A program made the position numbers and the translations under genes. A DNA stretch of 46,415 bases from Caldisericota bacterium (GTDB taxonomy: Bacteria > Caldisericota > JANLFM01). Positions within the stretch are counted from its first letter, which is position 1, and each line of letters begins with the position of its first letter. Positions 42,307 through 46,415 of the stretch are shown here, one piece after another. A model generated the notes under the pieces. It saw only the letters and a list, made by a program, of their open reading frames with translations, ran no database searches and was not told the origin of the DNA. The stretch covers positions 35,577 through 81,991 of the forward strand of contig JANLFM010000008.1 of the NCBI GenBank assembly GCA_024655865.1, written 5' to 3'.

Positions 42307-42330
42307 AGAGGGGAGCGCAAGCTCCCCTTT
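42307..42330 (+). terminator. Rho-independent terminator of the small-gene pair
   Basis: AGGGGAGC and GCTCCCCT close a GCAA tetraloop (GNRA type), followed by TTT. It starts a few bases after the stop of the 65-residue gene. Confidence 0.8.
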
Positions 42331-42383
42331 TAATTGGGAGCTGATCGAGTGATTGATTAAGCGCCAAAAGCCAGGACAGGAAG

Positions 42384-42422
42384 AAAAAGCCCCCTCTGAT
42401 GTTGGATGCTGACCGAGGGGGG
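42384..42422 (-). terminator. Possible minus-strand terminator
   Basis: On the minus strand CCCCCTC and GAGGGGG form a stem followed by CTTTTTC. It could stop transcripts coming from the Nudix gene, which ends about 400 bases upstream. Confidence 0.4.
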
Positions 42423-42510
42423 TGCCTTCAAGAAGTTAGTAAGCAGGAGCCGGCCTTCTGGCGGGTCGCCCCCTGCTCATCGAATAGAGGCCCTCCCGCC
42501 CAGTTCCGGC

Positions 42511-42810
42511 GGCACCGGTCGCAGGGAGGGAGCGCCTGCTCCCTCTCAGGCGGTGGCCAGACCCATCCTCCCCACCGCCTGGGTGCCGTCTCCGCTTCCC
42601 ACTGTTTTTTGTCAGCTTGAGGCCGCAGAGAATATCCTCCTTATGGTCACAGAAAAGATGAACGAAAGTTATGGCAAGAGGACCTTGTCTAACTTGCACC
42701 TGAGCAAGCCATATTTGGAAGAGCTCAGGAACGATAGATATGGTCCAAAGGCTCAGTCAGAGGAGGGGCTGGTTGAGGTAAAGAAGATGTGGCACAAAAG
42801 TCTTTACACC
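42511..42810 (+). repeat. Diverged repeat, copy A
   Basis: Shares its whole length with copy B at 44076-44365. The common parts include GCTCCCTCTCAGGC, CATCCTCCCCACCGCC, a 46-codon frame beginning ATGGTCAC and the end CACAAAAGTCTT. In the 46-codon part, 29 residues agree (63%) and many differences are silent third positions, so the parent sequence once coded for protein. In this copy the frame stays open past the end of the repeat. Probably the 3' end of an old insertion sequence that I cannot name. Confidence 0.7.
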
Positions 42811-42829
42811 GCCTATTTGTATGCAAGGT

Positions 42830-43327
42830 CTACCCTGGAGTTGTGGGTTGTTCACAATTATTCGGTGGGAATTTTCCCATATTGTCCTTACGAAAGCCAA
42901 CATATTTAATTTGGGGAAAACCCTCCTTATAGTCTTCCCACAGGGTTGTTTTGATAAAATCTGGATATACTTTAATATTTTTTAATTCCCCAAAACTAAA
43001 GAATTTCGCATCCTGCAAAAAGCTTTCCTCCGCCTCCAGGTTACACAAACCAAGTGTTCCACCAATTATTGAACAAATTACCCAAATTTTGCATATGTAT
43101 TTATCGTCATCAATTAATTCCTCAAGGTAAGCAATTTTGTTGGGCTTTACTATTAAATTTGTCTCCTCAAAGACTTCTCGTTCGACACATTTAAAAATGC
43201 CTTCATCATTTTCTAAACCCCCACCTGGAGGAACCCAAAAATCAAATTGTCCGTCTTTTTTATGATGAACTAATAAAATTTTACTATCTTTTATTATTAT
43301 GGCACCAGCACTGATTCTTTGTTTCAT
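42830..43327 (-). CDS. Nudix hydrolase
   Basis: 165 residues from the ATG at 43327 with AAGGA about eight bases upstream. The Nudix box is complete: GGGLENDEGIFKCVEREVFEETNL contains G-x5-E-x7-R-E-x2-E-E. Nudix enzymes hydrolyse nucleoside diphosphates linked to another group; the substrate is not predictable. Base composition is clearly more AT-rich than the flanks, and the 3' end runs into DNA adjoining repeat copy A, giving an odd tail (NNCEQPTTPG). It sits alone between mobile-element remnants and was probably acquired by transfer. Confidence 0.88.
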   Translation of the reverse strand: MKQRISAGAIIIKDSKILLVHHKKDGQFDFWVPPGGGLENDEGIFKCVEREVFEETNLIVKPNKIAYLEELIDDDKYICKIWVICSIIGGTLGLCNLEAEESFLQDAKFFSFGELKNIKVYPDFIKTTLWEDYKEGFPQIKYVGFRKDNMGKFPPNNCEQPTTPG

Positions 43328-43426
43328 AATTGTATCCTTTTTACTTTGTAACATTTTGTATAACGTTCCGCTGTTAGGGGAAGAAGGTCAAGCCCACTCT
43401 CTCCTGTATAAACTAGGAGCCTACAT

Positions 43427-43702
43427 CTAAACACATATTAACTCCTTTTCCTTCATGGGGGAAGATTCTAATCCCAGTTCCCTTCTCAAGGCATCAATCT
43501 TCTGAAGTTCCCTCTCTCCCATAGGGATTCCTCCACCACCTGCTTGAGGCTCGGATTAGAACAGAGAAGACCAGCTTCAGGCACCCCATTTCCGTTTAGA
43601 ATCCCGGGATCACTTTCGTCCTCCTTCTTTCTTCCACGAAGCTCCTCTCAATCAAATTGGTGGAGTGCAGGCATTTCCTGTGCAATTTTCTCAAATCTTC
43701 TC
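43427..43702 (-). pseudogene. IS256/Mutator-type transposase, C-terminal remnant
   Basis: The minus strand reads a typical C-terminal transposase segment: CLHSTNLIERSF, EERRRTKVIPGF, then an in-frame TAA, then GCLKLVFSVLIRAS and RELGLES after a frameshift. STNLIERSF-x-EERRRTKVIPGF is the strongly conserved end of IS256-family DDE transposases. No N-terminal or catalytic DDE part is visible, so the gene is dead and truncated. Confidence 0.75.
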
Positions 43703-43822
43703 AGGTCGTATCCATAACTTTTCCACGGAGAGTAAGCGATATCCTCAGGTTGCAGTCCCTGCAAGGGCATTTAACCCCTGACCTCGCCAGGATTCAAAGA
43801 GGATAGATATAAAAAAGCAGAT

Positions 43823-43950
43823 TTACTCTAAAGGCTGAAGCTTGCTGAGATATGCCAGAGCGCGGTAAATCAGGCTTGCCGCCTCAATCCTTGTAATGGG
43901 CTGATCCGGCCTGAATGCCCCGCCCTCGTACCCGTGATGATCCCCAGCTC
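43823..43950 (-). pseudogene. S-layer homology (SLH) domain remnant
   Basis: The minus strand reads GYEGGAFRPDQPITRIEAAS, then LIYRALAYLSKLQPLE and a stop. FRPDQPITR-x-EAA is the core of the SLH repeat that anchors proteins to the cell wall. The expected GIITG lead is present just upstream but one base out of frame. Only this single C-terminal repeat survives. Confidence 0.7.
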
Positions 43951-44075
43951 ACCCCGGGCCCGGCGATTTTTCTGGCTTTACCTCCCCAAGAGCAGCATTG
44001 AAGTCCAGTGTGAATAAAAAATGGATGCAATTCCCATCCTAAGTGTGTAAACAACAGCCCACCCTGCGCTCCGTC
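43951..44075. other. Gene-free stretch
   Basis: Between the SLH remnant and repeat copy B I see no reading frame, hairpin or promoter worth calling. Together with the pseudogene pieces it makes up a 1.1 kb stretch (43328-44488) without an intact gene. Confidence 0.5.
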
Positions 44076-44365
44076 CGCGCCGGTCGCGGGGAACGCCCGC
44101 TCCCTCTCAGGCTTTGGCCAGACTCATCCTCCCCACCGCCAGCACCCCGCCTCCGCTTGCCCTTTTGCCAGCCTGAAGAAAAATAGAAGATCCTCTTAAT
44201 GGTCACGGAGCAGATGAACTCCAGTCACAGAAAAAGAACCTTGCAGAACTGGCACTTAAGCAAGCCAGCTCTAGAGAAAATGAGAAAAGAGAAATATGGG
44301 ACAGAGGTTCGATCAGAGGAGGCGCTGGTTGAGGTCTAGAAGAACTGACACAAAAGTCTTGACAC
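44076..44365 (+). repeat. Diverged repeat, copy B
   Basis: Second copy of the repeat described at 42511-42810. The 46-codon frame here ends in TAG right after LVEV, and a TAG interrupts the codons before the ATG, so it is not an active gene. The end CACAAAAGTCTTGACAC supplies the -35 hexamer of the promoter for the ABC transporter downstream. Confidence 0.7.
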
Positions 44366-44388
44366 TACCCCGAAACTTCCGCTATAAG
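44359..44388 (+). promoter_or_regulatory. Promoter of the ABC transporter, -35 within a repeat end
   Basis: TTGACA (44359-44364), 18-base spacer, TATAAG (44383-44388, five of six). The -35 lies in the terminal bases of repeat copy B; copy A has TTACAC at the same place. Confidence 0.6.
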
Positions 44389-44488
44389 TTACGGTGACAA
44401 ATTTAGTGGTTTTCACTACAAATTAGTATTTTCTTTCTGGGTGTGAGAAGTTAATCAAGAGCATATAGGCAAAGTGGGCACACTTGAG

Positions 44489-45409
44489 ATGAATGACCAG
44501 GTCGTGATCCAGGTAGAGAATCTGACCAAGGTCTATGGCAGGCTCAAGGCCGTGGACGGGATTTCCTTCGAGGTCAAAAGAGGGGAAATTTTCTGCATGG
44601 TGGGGCCCAACGGGGCAGGAAAGACCACCACCATCGAGTGCATTGAGGGTTTGAGGAAGCCTACTTCGGGTAGCATCCGCGTTTTAGGCCTGGACCCTCA
44701 AAGTCAAAGCCACCTCCTCAAAGAGAAGATAGGAGTTCAACTCCAGAATGCCGTCTTACAACCCCGAATGAAGGTCTGGGAAGCCATAGACCTGATAGGT
44801 TCTTTCTATCCCAAGACGATCGATTTTGTACCTCTCCTTAAGGAAATGGGATTGGAGGAAAAGAAAAAGGCCTATCTTTCCTCCCTCTCCGGAGGTCAAA
44901 AACAGCGCCTTTTCATCATCCTGGCCCTCATCCACGACCCGGAAATAGTCTTTTTGGATGAACTGACGACCGGTCTGGACCCCCAGGCCAGGAGGGCCAT
45001 GTGGCAGATGGTGGAAAGTATCCGGGAAAAAGGGAAGACCATCTTCCTGATCACCCACTTCATGGAGGAAGCAGAGAGGCTGGCCGATCGGGTGGCGATC
45101 GTGGATCAGGGAAGGATCATAGCCCTGGACACCCCCACCCGCCTAATCAGCCAATTTGGAGGGGAGATGAAGATCATCTTCACCGTCCGGGATTCCCCGT
45201 CTTCCTTCTCTCTCGAGGGAATTGAAGGAGTCTCCCGCACGGAGAGAGTGGGGGAGAAGGCGGTCGTTTACGGCAGGGGGGACTCCCTGGTCGGGGACGT
45301 GGTGAATTCGCTCCTTCGAGGGGGGATCAAATTCTTTGATTTTCAGACTAAGGCCTCAAATCTGGACGACGTTTTCTTGGCTCTTACCGGAAAGGAGATG
45401 AGAGACTGA
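44489..45409 (+). CDS. ABC transporter ATPase (DrrA-like exporter)
   Basis: 306 residues from the ATG at 44489, chosen because MNDQVVIQVENLTKVYG is the usual family start; a GTG at 44474 is possible and neither has a strong ribosome site. Walker A GPNGAGKTT is near residue 40, the signature LSGGQKQR near 135, Walker B FLDELTTGLD near 158 and the switch histidine in LITHFMEEA. The usual DEPTTGLD has Leu for Pro. The C-terminal domain (from about 225) is that of ABC-2 drug or antibiotic exporters. The stop overlaps the permease start by one base. Confidence 0.93.
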   Translation: MNDQVVIQVENLTKVYGRLKAVDGISFEVKRGEIFCMVGPNGAGKTTTIECIEGLRKPTSGSIRVLGLDPQSQSHLLKEKIGVQLQNAVLQPRMKVWEAIDLIGSFYPKTIDFVPLLKEMGLEEKKKAYLSSLSGGQKQRLFIILALIHDPEIVFLDELTTGLDPQARRAMWQMVESIREKGKTIFLITHFMEEAERLADRVAIVDQGRIIALDTPTRLISQFGGEMKIIFTVRDSPSSFSLEGIEGVSRTERVGEKAVVYGRGDSLVGDVVNSLLRGGIKFFDFQTKASNLDDVFLALTGKEMRD

Positions 45410-46152
45410 TGCGACCTCTCTTGAAACTCCTTTCAGTGCAGATCAAACTCTATTTGAGGGAGCCGGTGGCCGCCTTCTTCACCTTAGCCTTTGCCCCCAT
45501 GATGCTCGTCCTTTTTGCTACCATCTACGGGAACTCTCCCAAACCTCTCTTCGGCGGACTGGGGACGGTGGACGTGAGTGTACCCGCCTATCTGGGCCTG
45601 GTCATTGTTACTGTAGGCCTGATCAGCATTCCCATTTCCGTGGCAGCGGAAAGGGAAATCGGTGTCTTTCGCAGACTGCGAGTGACGCCCTTTTCTCCCT
45701 TTCTCTACCTTGTCTCGAGCGTCCTCACGAACTATCTGATGACCCTCCTGGGAAGTCTCCTTCTCGTCCTCATAGGTTCTCTGGCCTACCACATGCACTT
45801 CCAGGGAAACGTTCTTAACGTATTTCTGGCCTTTACTTTAGGAAGCCTTTCTTTTTTCTCCCTGGGTTACCTTTTAGCCGCCGTGGCTCCTTCTTCTCGC
45901 TTCGCCCAGATCGTGGGGATGGTTCTGGCCTACCCCATGATGTTTCTTTCGGGAGCCTCAATTCCTCTGGAAATTCTTCCATCTTCTCTGAAAGAGGTGA
46001 TCAAATTCATTCCCCTGACCCACGTGGTCACGATGATGAGGGGACTCTGGCTGGGAGAGCCCTGGGGAGGGCACCTTCTGGAGGTAGCTGTACTGGTGGG
46101 TATGCTCGTTTTGGGAGCAATTCTTTCGGTGCGTTTCTTCCGCTTCGAATGA
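45409..46152 (+). CDS. ABC-2 type permease
   Basis: 247 residues with six membrane segments. The layout of the ABC-2 family is clear: cytoplasmic N-terminus (KLLSVQIKLYLREPVAAFF), EREIGVFRRLRVTP as the coupling-helix region between segments two and three, and the late MFLSGASIPLEILPSSLKEV with FIPLTHVVTMMRGLWLG. It pairs with the preceding ATPase to export an unknown lipid, drug or glycan. AAAGGAGA lies about eleven bases upstream of its ATG. Confidence 0.93.
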   Translation: MRPLLKLLSVQIKLYLREPVAAFFTLAFAPMMLVLFATIYGNSPKPLFGGLGTVDVSVPAYLGLVIVTVGLISIPISVAAEREIGVFRRLRVTPFSPFLYLVSSVLTNYLMTLLGSLLLVLIGSLAYHMHFQGNVLNVFLAFTLGSLSFFSLGYLLAAVAPSSRFAQIVGMVLAYPMMFLSGASIPLEILPSSLKEVIKFIPLTHVVTMMRGLWLGEPWGGHLLEVAVLVGMLVLGAILSVRFFRFE

Positions 46153-46398
46153 TCTGGTATAGACCGCCTTCTTATTAATTTTCTGGAAAGTGTGGCCTCA
46201 CGACTGGCGCTCAGCCTGAAGAGGCTAATTGTGGGAAGAAAGCGTAACAGCCAAAAACAAAAATAATCCCAAAACAAAATGTATGAATGCAAGACGGGAT
46301 CGCTTTCATAGTGTATCGTTTCTTGATTCCATGAAAAGGTAGCCTCCCGTGCTACTCTTCTTTTGGAGTAGGAGCAGCAACAAAAGGAGGCTGAAATC
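46153..46398 (+). other. Non-coding leader with two hairpins
   Basis: No convincing gene. Hairpin 1: TATGAA (46282-46287) with TTCATA (46305-46310), plus an inner GC pair. Hairpin 2: AGCCTCC (46341-46347) pairs perfectly with GGAGGCT (46386-46392) and encloses CTACTC/GAGTAG (46352-46371). The 3' arm of hairpin 2 is the ribosome site of the next gene. If that gene is an IS110-type transposase, this is where a bridge RNA would be encoded. Confidence 0.4.
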
Positions 46399-46415
46399 AT
46401 GTTACATGCAGGGAT
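46399..46415 (+). CDS. Start of a truncated gene, possibly IS110-family transposase
   Basis: AAAGGAGG lies six to eight bases before the ATG, and the frame reads MLHAG followed by a codon beginning AT (Ile or Met). IS110-type transposases often start M-L-x-x-G-I-D with the first catalytic aspartate, so the start fits, but five codons are far too few to decide. The mobile-element debris to the left makes an insertion sequence plausible. Confidence 0.3.

Noticed and set aside
42406-42909. Open frame of 167 codons on the plus strand
   Set aside because: Its N-terminal part is low-complexity Pro/Ser/Gly from GC-rich DNA with hairpins, there is no ribosome site, and it reads through repeat copy A into the 3' end of the Nudix gene. 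Only the 46-codon core shows past coding constraint.
44076-44340. Functional gene in repeat copy B
   Set aside because: An in-frame TAG upstream of the ATG and frameshifts relative to copy A mark it as a remnant.

Overview
This window comes from a bacterial chromosome that is roughly half GC, with compact gene packing, frequent GTG and TTG starts, and many 1-4 base overlaps between neighbours. The gene content points to an anaerobe: a four-subunit pyruvate/2-oxoacid:ferredoxin oxidoreductase, an orphan dihydrolipoamide dehydrogenase, an IscU/NifU scaffold, a SufR-like Fe-S regulator, GTP-dependent PEP carboxykinase and molybdenum hydroxylases. An isoleucine T-box leader, an SLH-domain fossil and IS256-type transposase debris give it a Firmicutes-like flavour, but I cannot assign a phylum; an uncultivated, possibly thermophilic, lineage is possible.

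Region 1 (1-9046): the 3' part of an endonuclease IV-like gene faces a leftward cluster, iscU, porC-porD-porA-porB, def and a MoxR ATPase. Next come lpdA, a SufR-like repressor and an MFS exporter. Region 2 (9095-18245): a class III aminotransferase and a histidine phosphatase; a leftward group of an 8-oxoguanine deaminase-like amidohydrolase, a PlsY-like acyltransferase and a diacylglycerol kinase-like lipid kinase; then the purine-salvage pair xpt-guaA with a palindrome at its promoter, an FMN split-barrel protein, a DUF4349 membrane protein, and a newly noticed 59-residue gene with its own promoter and ribosome site. Region 3 (18246-29645): transketolase, a flippase-like membrane protein, a nitrilase-family amidase, a DJ-1/PfpI protein, a GlmS-like aminotransferase, a PspC protein, a nitroreductase, and an atypical isoleucyl-tRNA synthetase behind a full T-box leader whose specifier reads ATC. 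Region 4 (29646-40594): an XRE-cupin regulator followed by six genes forming two complete xanthine-dehydrogenase-type enzymes, then pckG and an MgtC-family protein.

Region 5 (40595-46415) is different. A tRNA-Arg(CCG) borders almost 1 kb of non-coding DNA packed with long inverted repeats, followed by two small unknown genes each ending in a strong hairpin. After these come decayed mobile DNA (two diverged copies of a 300-base repeat, a broken IS256-type transposase, a broken SLH domain), an AT-rich Nudix gene, and an ABC exporter pair whose apparent promoter borrows its -35 box from the end of one repeat. The window ends at the first codons of another gene, perhaps an IS110-type transposase, with its ribosome site inside a hairpin.

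Functional threads: Fe-S metabolism (IscU, Por, SufR-like) on the left; purine salvage and breakdown (8-oxoguanine deaminase, Xpt, GuaA and possibly the first xanthine-dehydrogenase-type enzyme) in the middle and right. The most unusual signal is the palindrome-dense segment at 40961-41563, in which two separate hairpins carry the same 15-base apical sequence. On the minus strand that sequence has the spacing of a two-quartet G-quadruplex.
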